Assembly (NCBI GenBank): GCA_028290905.1
Contig: JAQGIW010000169.1
Location: 1 to 53,246 of the forward strand
Origin: Caulobacteraceae bacterium
GTDB taxonomy: Bacteria; Pseudomonadota; Alphaproteobacteria; Caulobacterales; Caulobacteraceae
Direction of reading: 5' to 3'
DNA: 53,246 bases
Part shown: piece by piece, positions 46,589 through 53,246 of the stretch
Numbering within the stretch: the stretch's first letter is position 1
Layout: every line of letters starts with the position of its first letter
Position numbers and translations under genes: made by a program
Notes under the pieces: model-generated
What the model saw: the letters and a program-made list of their open reading frames with translations, nothing else
The model's database searches: none
What the model was told of the DNA's origin: nothing

Positions 46589-47486
46589 CCGGGGCCGATG
46601 CCACGCCACGTTCCTGTTGGCCTATAGCGCACGGGTCAGGCAGTGCTATGATGTGGACGCTTGGCTCCGCGCGACGCTCGAGAAGCCAACCGTTATGGCG
46701 GCCTCGCTCGACTTAGCAGGCACCGCACGTCTACTGATCGACGTGGGACTTGCCCGCGTCGACAGTGCGGTCGTGGCTTCCCGCGAGTTGGCGCGGTTTG
46801 ATCAAGTGGCGGATGTCGCCACGTTTAAGGGCATCGCGCGCCTGCTACTCGTGCACCGACCGCCGGACTGGCTGAGAGCAAGTGTCGTGGATGGTCGCCT
46901 TGCATCGGAGTTCATCCCGGGCTGCGACTTGGAAGCCATGTCGTGGATGGGGACAGACCTTGAGGCGGTGATCGTCGCCGCGCACCAGCAACTGTATAGT
47001 ACATCTGACGCTTTTCTGCTGAAGCGCCTGGGTGATGCCGGTGAGCTTGCTGTTATGTCGGCCCTGCAACTCAAGGGTCTCACCCCGCGCCATGTCGCGC
47101 TAATTTCCGACCGCTTCGGCTACGACATCGAACTTGGCGGTGTCGCTCAGCGCCTAGCACTGGAGGTCAAAACTGCGGTGACATCGACCGCCACGCGGGT
47201 TCTCGTATCGCGGAATGAGTTCGACGTTGCAAACCGAATGGGGGACCGCTGGAAAATTGTGCAAGTGACCTTCTCATCTAACGTGATCGTCCGCGGCGTC
47301 GCCCATGCAGCTGACATCGAGGCGATCCGAGAGCTCTCCAGTACCTCGCTTATCAACATGGCACCACCGGAGAACGACGTTTTCAGGTGGGCTGACGCAG
47401 CAGAATTCCGGCCGGGCCCCGGAATGTGGAGTACTAGTGATTTGACGGTTGACCAAGACTTTCGAGCTAGTTTGATGCTGCCTTAG
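46572..47486 (+). CDS. DUF3883-like PD-(D/E)XK nuclease of the restriction island
   Basis: A 304-residue protein with a probable restriction-endonuclease-like domain at about 150-240: GDAGELAVMSAL (Glu158), then RFGYDIEL (Asp185), then LALEVKTA (Glu198, Lys200), then SRNEFDVANRMGDRWKIVQV. The E...D...ExK order followed by an (R)NE(F/W) helix and a strand is that of DUF3883 domains found in many defence genes. The N-terminal 140 residues are helical and unrecognised. It overlaps the helicase gene, so it is translated in the same operon. Its nuclease activity is an inference from motif residues. Confidence 0.8.
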   Translation: MRDLPSRGRCHATFLLAYSARVRQCYDVDAWLRATLEKPTVMAASLDLAGTARLLIDVGLARVDSAVVASRELARFDQVADVATFKGIARLLLVHRPPDWLRASVVDGRLASEFIPGCDLEAMSWMGTDLEAVIVAAHQQLYSTSDAFLLKRLGDAGELAVMSALQLKGLTPRHVALISDRFGYDIELGGVAQRLALEVKTAVTSTATRVLVSRNEFDVANRMGDRWKIVQVTFSSNVIVRGVAHAADIEAIRELSSTSLINMAPPENDVFRWADAAEFRPGPGMWSTSDLTVDQDFRASLMLP

Positions 47487-47585
47487 TTTTGTTTAACTAC
47501 CCCGCGTCGGAGCTCTCACCTCGACAGTTTTGACCGAGCGCAGACCCGTCGCTGCCTACGCCGCCCACGCCCCAGCCATCAACAA

Positions 47586-48584
47586 TCAGGCTGCGGCTTT
47601 GAACAACTCGAACCGCGCGGCGAGGCGGTCGCGATCGGCCCGGTCCTTCTCGCGCCTGGGGTCGCGCAGCCTCGCGCCATCCAACTTCTTCATCGCCTCC
47701 AGAATCGGTCCATCGTTCAAAGACAACAGCCGATCCGAGACGTGAATGCGATACTCAGGGTCTATGCCAATTAGGTGTGCGTCGAAGGCCGCGTGATGGG
47801 TCTTCGAAAGCGGAAGCCCGTTCTGAACTATAGGTTGGCCGAGAAGTTCGTGGGTATCGGCCATAATGTGGGCGGCGTCGAGGAGCATCGGCTCCGGTAG
47901 CCCCGAGAGCGCGCAACGCCCTTGGTATGCAGTGATTACAGCTTCGCGGAAGGAAGCTTGATGCAGTCTCTGTTTGACGGCGCGCAGCGCGTACCGCCGC
48001 TCGAACGGCGTGGACGGCGCCTCTGACGAGGATTGATCTGGGAGGCCGAAGGTTATTCGAGCGCGCAGCCCAGCCCGATCGATTTCCGTCACGAAGACGG
48101 GTGTTACGACCTGATAGAGAGCGGGTTTCACCCCCAGGAAATAGATCAGCGGTATCTGATACTCGCAGGCCACTCGCAGATTGCGGTTGTCCGCCGCCTC
48201 GGGGTCGCCGCCCGTGAATGAATAGTCAATGAGCTCGTCGCCCTCATAGATCTGGCGGTGGACCTCGCGCTGGTCGTCGTACCAAACGCGATTGCCGGGC
48301 TTAGGAAACACCGTCTTGATCGAGAGCAGGAAACTCATCCCCGCTGGTTTGAATATGCCTCGCCGAGGGTTGTACAATGGGACGCGAACCCCATTGACGA
48401 AGAACCCCTGGTCGAGCTCCTTGGCAGGCACCAAGCTCCCCGCCCGGGATAACTCCCGCACCCGTTCGAACGCCGCCATGCGCATGAGGGTGTCGCGCTC
48501 GTCGGTGAGGGCTAGCCGCAGCCAGCCGTCCTGCGCCTCCAGTCCCTGGAATTTGGCCGGAGCTTCAGCAAACCCTTGAGGCAT
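47586..48584 (-). CDS. Predicted HNH restriction endonuclease (COG3440-like)
   Basis: A 332-residue protein with an N-terminal putative recognition domain and a C-terminal HNH nuclease. The N-terminal half has VPLYNPRRGIFKPAGMSFLL, the DNRNLRVACEYQIPLIYFLG block and VVTPVFVTEID, as in predicted restriction endonucleases. In the nuclease, FREAVITAYQGRCALSGLPE is followed by LLDAAHIMADTH (His239), QNGLPLSKTHHAAFD (Asn255, His263-264) and LIGIDPEYRIHVSD, which is an intact HNH_2-type site. It converges on the nuclease gene at 46572-47486 with a 99-base gap. Relatives are thought to cut modified DNA; that is not shown here. Confidence 0.88.
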   Translation of the reverse strand: MPQGFAEAPAKFQGLEAQDGWLRLALTDERDTLMRMAAFERVRELSRAGSLVPAKELDQGFFVNGVRVPLYNPRRGIFKPAGMSFLLSIKTVFPKPGNRVWYDDQREVHRQIYEGDELIDYSFTGGDPEAADNRNLRVACEYQIPLIYFLGVKPALYQVVTPVFVTEIDRAGLRARITFGLPDQSSSEAPSTPFERRYALRAVKQRLHQASFREAVITAYQGRCALSGLPEPMLLDAAHIMADTHELLGQPIVQNGLPLSKTHHAAFDAHLIGIDPEYRIHVSDRLLSLNDGPILEAMKKLDGARLRDPRREKDRADRDRLAARFELFKAAA

Positions 48585-48763
48585 CGACGTTCGGGCACCC
48601 TTCCGCTCTACCTTGACCTGGTTCGTTCGCGGATGGCCAGAAATCTTTCCGGCGTACTGAATTCAGCTGAGTCAGCCACGCCCTATCGATCTAGCGGGAT
48701 TGGGCATCCTCTCACGCAATAGTCGCGACGGGTGAGGGAGAGATGCGTTGCAGGGAGTCGACC

Positions 48764-49648
48764 ATGATCGTCATCACCACCCCCACGGGCAATATCGGCC
48801 GACAGGTCCTCCTGAACCTCCTCGAAAGCCGCGAGCCTATCCGGGTGATCGCACGCGACCCCTCCCGGCTGCCCCCGCAAGCCCGCGGACGCGTCGAGAT
48901 CGTGCAGGGATCGCACGGCGCCATTGATGTTGTCGGCCGCGCGTTCGCGGGGGCCGACGCCGTGTTCTGGCTGGTCCCCGCCGACCACCGCGCCGAGAGC
49001 GCCCGGGCCGCCTATGTGGATTTCACCCGTCCGGCCTGCGACGCTTTCCGAAGTCACGGCGTCAAGCGGGTGGTTGGCGTCTCGGCCCTCGGCCGTGGGA
49101 CCGCGCTGGCCAGGAACGCCGGGCATGTGACGGCGTCGCTGAAGATGGACGACCTGATCGCGGGCGCTGGGGTCAGCTACCGGGCGCTGACGATGCCCTC
49201 GTTCATGGACAACGTCCTCTACCAGGTCGAGTCGATCAGGAACCAGGGCCTGTTCTCGGAAGCAACCCCTGGGGACCTCGAGGTCCCGACCTGCGCAACC
49301 CGCGACATCGCCGCCGTGGCCGCCGAGCTTCTGCTCGATCCGTCCTGGAGCGGGCAGGACAGCGTCCCGGTGCTCGGTCCAGAGGACCTGTCGTTCAACG
49401 ACATGGCGCGGATCATGTCGGAGGTGCTCGGCAAACCGGTGCGCTTCCAGGAGACGCCCGTCGAGGCTTTCCGGTCCAGGCTGGCCGGCGCCGGCTATTC
49501 CGCGCCGATGGCGCAGGCCATGGTCGACATGATGGCGGCCAAGAGGGAGGGCCTGTTCAACGCCGAGCCGCGCACCCCGCGGACCGCGAGCCCCACCAGC
49601 TTTAGGCAGTGGTGCGAAGAGGTGCTGAGGCCGGCGGTCTACAGCTGA
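48764..49648 (+). CDS. NmrA-like NAD(P)-binding oxidoreductase
   Basis: Atypical short-chain dehydrogenase of the NmrA/QOR2 type, 294 residues from the ATG at 48764, which follows GGGAG by six bases. The dinucleotide loop is TTPTGNIGRQVL; RVIARDPSRLP binds the cofactor phosphate. SALGRGTALARNAGHVTASL and the conserved TMPSFMDNVLYQ follow. There is no YxxxK pair, as usual for this subgroup. Substrate unknown; a quinone or a regulatory redox-sensing role is possible. An ATG at 48743 is a weaker start. Confidence 0.88.
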   Translation: MIVITTPTGNIGRQVLLNLLESREPIRVIARDPSRLPPQARGRVEIVQGSHGAIDVVGRAFAGADAVFWLVPADHRAESARAAYVDFTRPACDAFRSHGVKRVVGVSALGRGTALARNAGHVTASLKMDDLIAGAGVSYRALTMPSFMDNVLYQVESIRNQGLFSEATPGDLEVPTCATRDIAAVAAELLLDPSWSGQDSVPVLGPEDLSFNDMARIMSEVLGKPVRFQETPVEAFRSRLAGAGYSAPMAQAMVDMMAAKREGLFNAEPRTPRTASPTSFRQWCEEVLRPAVYS

Positions 49649-49843
49649 GAGAAACGCCGACTCGCGCGCGGCGCGATAGCGGTTTCGCCAAATGGACTCT
49701 CTTCTTGCGCGTACGGAGACAGCTTCTTCCGCTGTCCCTCCGGCAGGGTTAGGGTGACGGTGAGCGGAACGCAGCACGGCCGAGTCTTCGATCGGCAATC
49801 AAAGTCATAGAAACGCAACGTTCAAAAGGGGAGGCCTGCAACC

Positions 49844-50326
49844 ATGAAGACCACGACCGGCGTGTGCCTGGCGATGTTGATGCTCGCGGCCTGCGAGGAG
49901 AAACCCAAGATCGTAACCGTCGTCGTGACGACGATCGGCGCGTTCCGGTCGCCGCCGAACGCGCCGCCGCCGATCATGGCCTTCGCAGTCGCCGACGAGG
50001 CCGAGAACATCATCGCCGTGGGCCAGTACAACAGCAACGACTGCTCCTCGCCCCCTCTCGGGACGATCATCGTCGCCGACGAGCCCGGAAGCCCCGTCGC
50101 CGCGAGCAGTACGACCGGCTCGATCAAACTGTCGAGCTCGGGCGAGTGCGGGGGAAAGATCATCCCCGCGCGATGCCTGCAGATCACCTGGAAGGGCGCC
50201 GCCCCCCTCCTGACCACGCATCACGGCCTGCGCTGGCGCTACAGCGCCGGGCCCGCGCAGGACAACACCGTCGACGTGCAGGTGCACACGGTCGGCGGCG
50301 GCAAGGCCAAGTGCTTCTCCGACTAG
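49844..50326 (+). CDS. Small predicted lipoprotein of unknown function
   Basis: A 160-residue protein with a type II signal peptide: MKTTTGVCLAMLMLAAC, with lipobox LAAC and Cys17 acylated. The mature part is rich in small and hydrophobic residues (IVTVVVTTIGAFRSPPN, AVADEAENIIAVGQYN) and has four more cysteines, which could form disulphides. No domain is recognised. A good ribosome-binding site (GGGGAGG) precedes the ATG. The 195 bases before it hold no gene. It converges on an LLM oxidoreductase gene. Confidence 0.75.
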   Translation: MKTTTGVCLAMLMLAACEEKPKIVTVVVTTIGAFRSPPNAPPPIMAFAVADEAENIIAVGQYNSNDCSSPPLGTIIVADEPGSPVAASSTTGSIKLSSSGECGGKIIPARCLQITWKGAAPLLTTHHGLRWRYSAGPAQDNTVDVQVHTVGGGKAKCFSD

Positions 50327-50341
50327 GCGCTCAGGTCCCAG

Positions 50342-51202
50342 TCACCGCAGTTTGCCCAACACCTCGCCCACGAAATCGATGTGCTGCCGGATGTCGGTGA
50401 ACCCCCGGCCCAGCGGAGAGATCGTGCCGTGGGTGCCGCCGCCGTCGCGCCAGCGTTTCAGGCCGTCGGCCGCCTCTTCCGCGCCGGCGACCTGCAGGGG
50501 GATGTAGTCGCGGCCGAACGTCGCCTCGGATCGCCCGGCCTGGGCGAGCAGCTCCTGGGTGCGCGCCCAGCCTTTGTCGAGGTCCGCATGGGTCCTGGTC
50601 GCGAAGATGAAGCCGTCGCCCTTCTTCACGGCGCGCCGGAAGGCCGGGTCGGTGAAGCCGCCCATCCAGATCGGGATCTGCCGCTTGGGCCGGATGTTGA
50701 GGTTGCCGCGGATGATCTTGTCGAACCTGCCCTCGAAGGTCAGCAGCGGCTCGGCCCACAGCTTGCGCAGGAAATCGATCTGCTCGTCCAGCCGCGCGCC
50801 GCGGGTGTGGAAATCCTGCCCCAGGGCCTCGTACTCCACATAGTTCCAGCCCGTGCCGACCCCCAGCCGCAGCCGCTCGCCCGACAGCAGGTCCAGGTCC
50901 GTCGCCTGCTTGGCCAGGAGCACGGTCTGGCGCTGGGGAAGGATCAGGACCCCGGTGGCGAATTCGATCTTCTGCGTCATGCCCGCCAGGTAAGCGAACA
51001 TGACCATCGGATCGTGGAAGGGATCGTGTTCGGTGTAAGGCCCCGCGAGCGGCGGATCCCGACCGGCGTGACTTGCGCCCGCCACGTGGTCGAAGGCCAG
51101 CAGGTGATCGAGGCCCATGCTCTCCATGGCCAGGCCGAACGCCCGCACATTGCGCGGATCGCCGCCGGCCTCGGTCTGCGGATAGACGGCTCCGATCCTC
51201 AT
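50342..51202 (-). CDS. LLM-class (luciferase-like) F420- or flavin-dependent oxidoreductase
   Basis: TIM-barrel bacterial-luciferase-family protein, 286 residues from the ATG at 51202 (MRIGAVYPQTEAGGDP). It has MESMGLDHLLAFDHV, QKIEFATGVLILPQRQTVLL, ATDLDLLSGERLRLGVGTGW, EYEALGQDFHTRGARLDEQI and IPIWMGGFTDPAFRRA, the usual LLM path. The wording is closest to the F420-type subfamily seen also in Caulobacterales. Cofactor choice (F420 or FMN) cannot be settled from the sequence. Longer upstream frame is not family-like. Confidence 0.9.
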   Translation of the reverse strand: MRIGAVYPQTEAGGDPRNVRAFGLAMESMGLDHLLAFDHVAGASHAGRDPPLAGPYTEHDPFHDPMVMFAYLAGMTQKIEFATGVLILPQRQTVLLAKQATDLDLLSGERLRLGVGTGWNYVEYEALGQDFHTRGARLDEQIDFLRKLWAEPLLTFEGRFDKIIRGNLNIRPKRQIPIWMGGFTDPAFRRAVKKGDGFIFATRTHADLDKGWARTQELLAQAGRSEATFGRDYIPLQVAGAEEAADGLKRWRDGGGTHGTISPLGRGFTDIRQHIDFVGEVLGKLR

Positions 51203-51279
51203 GCGTCCTCCTACCCAGTCCCGGCGGTCGAGCGCGGCCTCGAGGCGTTGGCCTGTCAGCACGCGCCCGCGCGGTGTGC

Positions 51280-51723
51280 CTATTTCAGGATGGCTTCCCG
51301 CATCAGGACGTCACCCTGTACAGTACGTATCGACCCGCGGTCGGCCTCCTGTTGGTTGGACTTGACGACCGAGCCATAGATGCTTTTGTCGATCTTGTAC
51401 CGATCGGCGACCGATCGGTCGAAGGCCGCCATGTTGGGCCATTCCTGCGCGAGTATCACGTCCGGCTCGCCCTGGCGGCTGTTTGAGACCAGATAAACCT
51501 TGTAGCCGATGATGACGCCGGCCTTCTTCAAAGCCTCCTCCTGGGCCTTCCACTCGGTGGACACCCACTTCATGTAGTCGTCGAAATGGCCATCCTTGGT
51601 CTGGATGTGGGCCATATCCCAGACCGGACCGTTCTCGTAGGCAGGCGCTTCGTCTTCGGCGGCGAGCGCCGGTACAGATTGCACGACGGCCCAAGCGGCC
51701 AGACCCAGAAGCAAGGCTTTCAT
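51280..51723 (-). CDS. Secreted protein of unknown function
   Basis: A 147-residue protein with a Sec signal peptide (MKALLLGLAAWAVVQSVPALA then AEDEAP). The mature part has VWDMAHIQTKDGHFDDYMKW, GYKVYLVSNSRQGEPDVILA and EWPNMAAFDRSVADR, reminiscent of a ferredoxin-like alpha/beta (dimeric barrel) fold, but no cofactor residues are evident. An in-frame ATG five codons upstream (51738) is possible. It lies 77 bases upstream of the LLM oxidoreductase gene on the same strand and may share its transcript. Confidence 0.8.
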   Translation of the reverse strand: MKALLLGLAAWAVVQSVPALAAEDEAPAYENGPVWDMAHIQTKDGHFDDYMKWVSTEWKAQEEALKKAGVIIGYKVYLVSNSRQGEPDVILAQEWPNMAAFDRSVADRYKIDKSIYGSVVKSNQQEADRGSIRTVQGDVLMREAILK

Positions 51724-51904
51724 CTGATTGTTCCCCATCCCCACGAGCCTTGGCGGCATGCCTTGACCTTGGATGGCAGGGCGATCGCAATTGCGACCGC
51801 AAGCCTCCCGGGCGCCCGACTGGAGACACCCTAGACCCAATTCCGGGCGCCTGGAATCCATATTCGCGGAGACCTCGTCGACGCGCTTAGCAACTGGGAT
51901 GCGC

Positions 51905-52174
51905 TCAACGCGGCGCTCGACGTTCCTCCAGCCCGCGCGCCGATCCGGAAGACCTCGTCCAGCGCGGGCGCGTCGGGTGGCGTCGCCCGGAGTCTCGCTC
52001 CGCGGCCGGCGATCCGCGTCGCGCCCGCACCGACACCGCCATCCCGCCGAAGCCCAGCAGCATGAGCGCCCAGGGCGCCAGCTCGCGAACGGCGGCGAAG
52101 TCGGTTTCGCTGAGGGCCGCGTACAACAGGGCCGGGGGGACCACGGCCGCGAACAGGATCAAAAAGGATTTCAC
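51905..52174 (-). CDS. Small exported protein with a PEP-CTERM-like tail
   Basis: An 89-residue protein with a GTG start preceded by GGGAG at six bases. It opens with a signal-like helix (VKSFLILFAAVVPPALLYAA). A second hydrophobic segment, ELAPWALMLLGFGGMAVSVR, is followed by a basic tail. This resembles a PEP-CTERM sorting signal (consensus PEPATWALMLLGFGG... then Arg) in which PEP has become REL. There is almost no domain between the two helices, so it may be a decayed or internally deleted exosortase substrate. An ATG at 52213 is another start. The 181 bases between it and the gene at 51723 hold nothing I can identify. Confidence 0.5.
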   Translation of the reverse strand: MKSFLILFAAVVPPALLYAALSETDFAAVRELAPWALMLLGFGGMAVSVRARRGSPAAERDSGRRHPTRPRWTRSSGSARGLEERRAPR

Positions 52175-52336
52175 GATTGCTCCCTGAACCGTCCCCCGAC
52201 GTCGTGGGGCCATAGCCAGGAAGTTCGCCGCAGTCGGTGGCCATTCTCACCCTGCGGAAAGATGCGGCGAAAAAATTGAGCGGCGTCCGGTGCTCCCTCT
52301 ATATGTCCCTCACGGGAACGCGCGAACGGAGAGGTC

Positions 52337-52846
52337 ATGGAGATCCCCGAAGTCTCCCCGCGGGAGGTCAATCGCCTGGGCGCGGCCGCCGGCGGCGCGT
52401 TTCTCACCGTCGAGGTGCTGGCCTATGTGGTGCTGGGCGTGATGCTGGCGCTCGCCGTGCTGGTGGGCGTGGGCGGGGCCGCCGTCTCCCTGTGGGGCGC
52501 AATCGAGGCCCGGGGCGAGGCGGAGGCCCTGGTGGTGGCCGTCGACCGCCTGCTGTTCGTGCTGATGGTGGTGGAGGTGCTGCACACCGTGCGGGTGTCG
52601 TTCCGCTCCGGCAAGCTGGTCTGCGAGCCGTTCCTCATCGTCGGCCTGATCGCCTCGATCCGCCGGGTGCTGGTGATCACGCTGGAGACCTCCCAGGCGC
52701 ATCAGCCGGGCAAGTGGAACCCCGACGCCCAGGCCCTGCTCAACTCCACCATGCTCGAGTTGGCCGTGCTGGGGGGTCTGATCCTGGTGATGGTGGTCTC
52801 GATCTACATTCTGCGGCGGAGCGATCGCGAGGGTGAGGGGGTGTGA
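52337..52846 (+). CDS. PsiE family membrane protein
   Basis: Phosphate-starvation-inducible E family protein, 169 residues with four hydrophobic segments: EVLAYVVLGVMLALAVLVGV, a second one around GEAEALVVAVDRLLFVLMVVE, FLIVGLIASIRRVLVITLET and LAVLGGLILVMVVSIYILRR. The central EVLHTVRVSFRSGKLVCEPFL is characteristic. The ATG follows GGAGAGG. Function is unknown. No PHO box is evident upstream. Confidence 0.88.
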   Translation: MEIPEVSPREVNRLGAAAGGAFLTVEVLAYVVLGVMLALAVLVGVGGAAVSLWGAIEARGEAEALVVAVDRLLFVLMVVEVLHTVRVSFRSGKLVCEPFLIVGLIASIRRVLVITLETSQAHQPGKWNPDAQALLNSTMLELAVLGGLILVMVVSIYILRRSDREGEGV

Positions 52847-52936
52847 AGGACGTGGGCCGGGAGCGCCATCCTTGGAACCGGCGGCGACAATTCCCACGTT
52901 ATCTCATTCAGGCGTCAGGGAGACCGGAGAGCGACG

Positions 52937-53200
52937 ATGGCGACAGGATGGGCCCGGGACGGCGCCGTGCAGGATCAGATCGACGACACCATCGTGGACG
53001 GGGTCTCGAGAGCGCGGGCGCGCCTGCCGACCGGCGAGGGAGAGACCCATTGCGTGGAATGCGGTGACGAGATTCCGCAGCCGCGCCGCCACGCCCTTCC
53101 CGGGGTCCGGACCTGCATCAGCTGCCAGTCGGCGCGGGATCGTCGTCCGGTGAACATCGGGTTCAACCGCCGGGGCAGCAAGGACAGCCAGCTCAAGTAG
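52937..53200 (+). CDS. DksA/TraR family C4-type zinc-finger protein
   Basis: An 87-residue short TraR/DksA-type protein. It has an N-terminal acidic helix (AVQDQIDDTIVDGVSRARAR) and a C-terminal C4 zinc finger, HCVECGDEIPQPRRHALPGV followed by RTCISCQSARD (CxxC, spacing, CxxC). Such proteins bind the RNA polymerase secondary channel, or resemble those that do; the short form lacks the long coiled coil of DksA. It follows the psiE gene by 90 bases on the same strand. Confidence 0.92.
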   Translation: MATGWARDGAVQDQIDDTIVDGVSRARARLPTGEGETHCVECGDEIPQPRRHALPGVRTCISCQSARDRRPVNIGFNRRGSKDSQLK

Positions 53201-53209
53201 GGTTCCTCT

Positions 53210-53242
53210 CTTCCCCCTCTGGGGGAGTACGGCCGAAGGCCG
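53210..53242. repeat. Paired GC hairpins at the right window edge
   Basis: CTTCCCCC-TCT-GGGGGAG and CGGCC-GAA-GGCCG lie next to each other just after the DksA-type gene. The layout and the first stem match the pair at 25462-25515 in reverse order. It may act as a transcript-end structure and continues to the edge of the window. Confidence 0.5.
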
Positions 53243-53246
53243 GGAG

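Noticed and set aside
41085-48584. DISARM, BREX, Dnd/Ssp or Dpd system
   Set aside because: A C5-methyltransferase and a helicase are shared with DISARM class 2, but drmA/drmB/drmC equivalents are absent. There is no PglZ or BrxC type gene, no DndCDE or SspBCD genes, and no DpdA-type transglycosylase.
41000-48760. tRNA gene or integrase marking the island as a classical integrative element
   Set aside because: No integrase reading frame and no tRNA-like cloverleaf or direct-repeat attachment sites could be found at either side.

Overview
The window is about 53 kb of GC-rich DNA from an alphaproteobacterium, most likely a Caulobacterales member near Phenylobacterium or Caulobacter. The reasons are the hdaA-ppk-ppx-rnd block, the rarA / pseudouridine synthase / crcB / rluC run, an ATP12 assembly factor, a DUF3309 miniprotein, a TonB-dependent receptor and acyl-CoA catabolism genes. 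No rRNA, tRNA, CRISPR array or complete insertion sequence was seen. The taxon is an inference from gene content, not from a marker gene.

Layout. 1-3.4 kb: the end of a methylcrotonyl-CoA carboxylase beta gene (cut by the window edge), a beta carbonic anhydrase and a beta-lactamase-fold esterase, all on the minus strand. 3.5-8.1 kb: hdaA, polyphosphate kinase and exopolyphosphatase in one overlapping plus-strand operon. 8.2-13 kb: rnd, purM, ndk and an ABC-F ATPase. 13.0-14.15 kb: an AT-richer patch holding three CTAG-bounded palindromes and a membrane protein of unknown function. 14.2-21.8 kb: holC-pepA, propionyl-CoA carboxylase pccA and pccB, with msrB and a decayed phosphoesterase between them, and an ATP12 chaperone. 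21.8-28.9 kb: a CoA-transferase, an SMP-30 protein, two crotonase-fold enzymes and two acyl-CoA dehydrogenases, which look like an acyl-CoA degradation locus. 29-31.5 kb: a TonB-dependent receptor. 31.6-36.4 kb: housekeeping genes (DUF3309, rluC, crcB, a zincin-like protein, an rluA-type gene, rarA). 36.5-40.9 kb: an exported amidohydrolase, a patatin-like lipase, cytochrome b561 and a truncated D-aminoacylase. 41.1-48.6 kb: an accessory island that looks like an undescribed restriction/defence locus. 48.7-53.2 kb: an NmrA-type reductase, a lipoprotein, an LLM oxidoreductase, small exported proteins, a PsiE protein and a DksA/TraR zinc-finger protein.

The most interesting part is the island. 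A DNA cytosine-5 methyltransferase is followed by four closely packed genes: a protein of unknown function with an IIQKG motif (a possible nuclease), a ParB/Srx-domain protein, an SNF2-type helicase and a DUF3883-like PD-(D/E)XK nuclease. A predicted HNH restriction endonuclease converges on them from the other strand. I cannot match this set to a named defence system.

At the DNA level there are three more notable patterns. Three copies of a short MITE-like element share an ATCCGCAGATGACGCAGAT end; one of them supplies both the C-terminus of RarA and the start of the adjacent pseudouridine synthase. Three CTAG-bounded palindromes lie nearly end to end at 13.0-13.3 kb. A degenerate tandem array with an 11-bp period lies at 37.8-38.0 kb.
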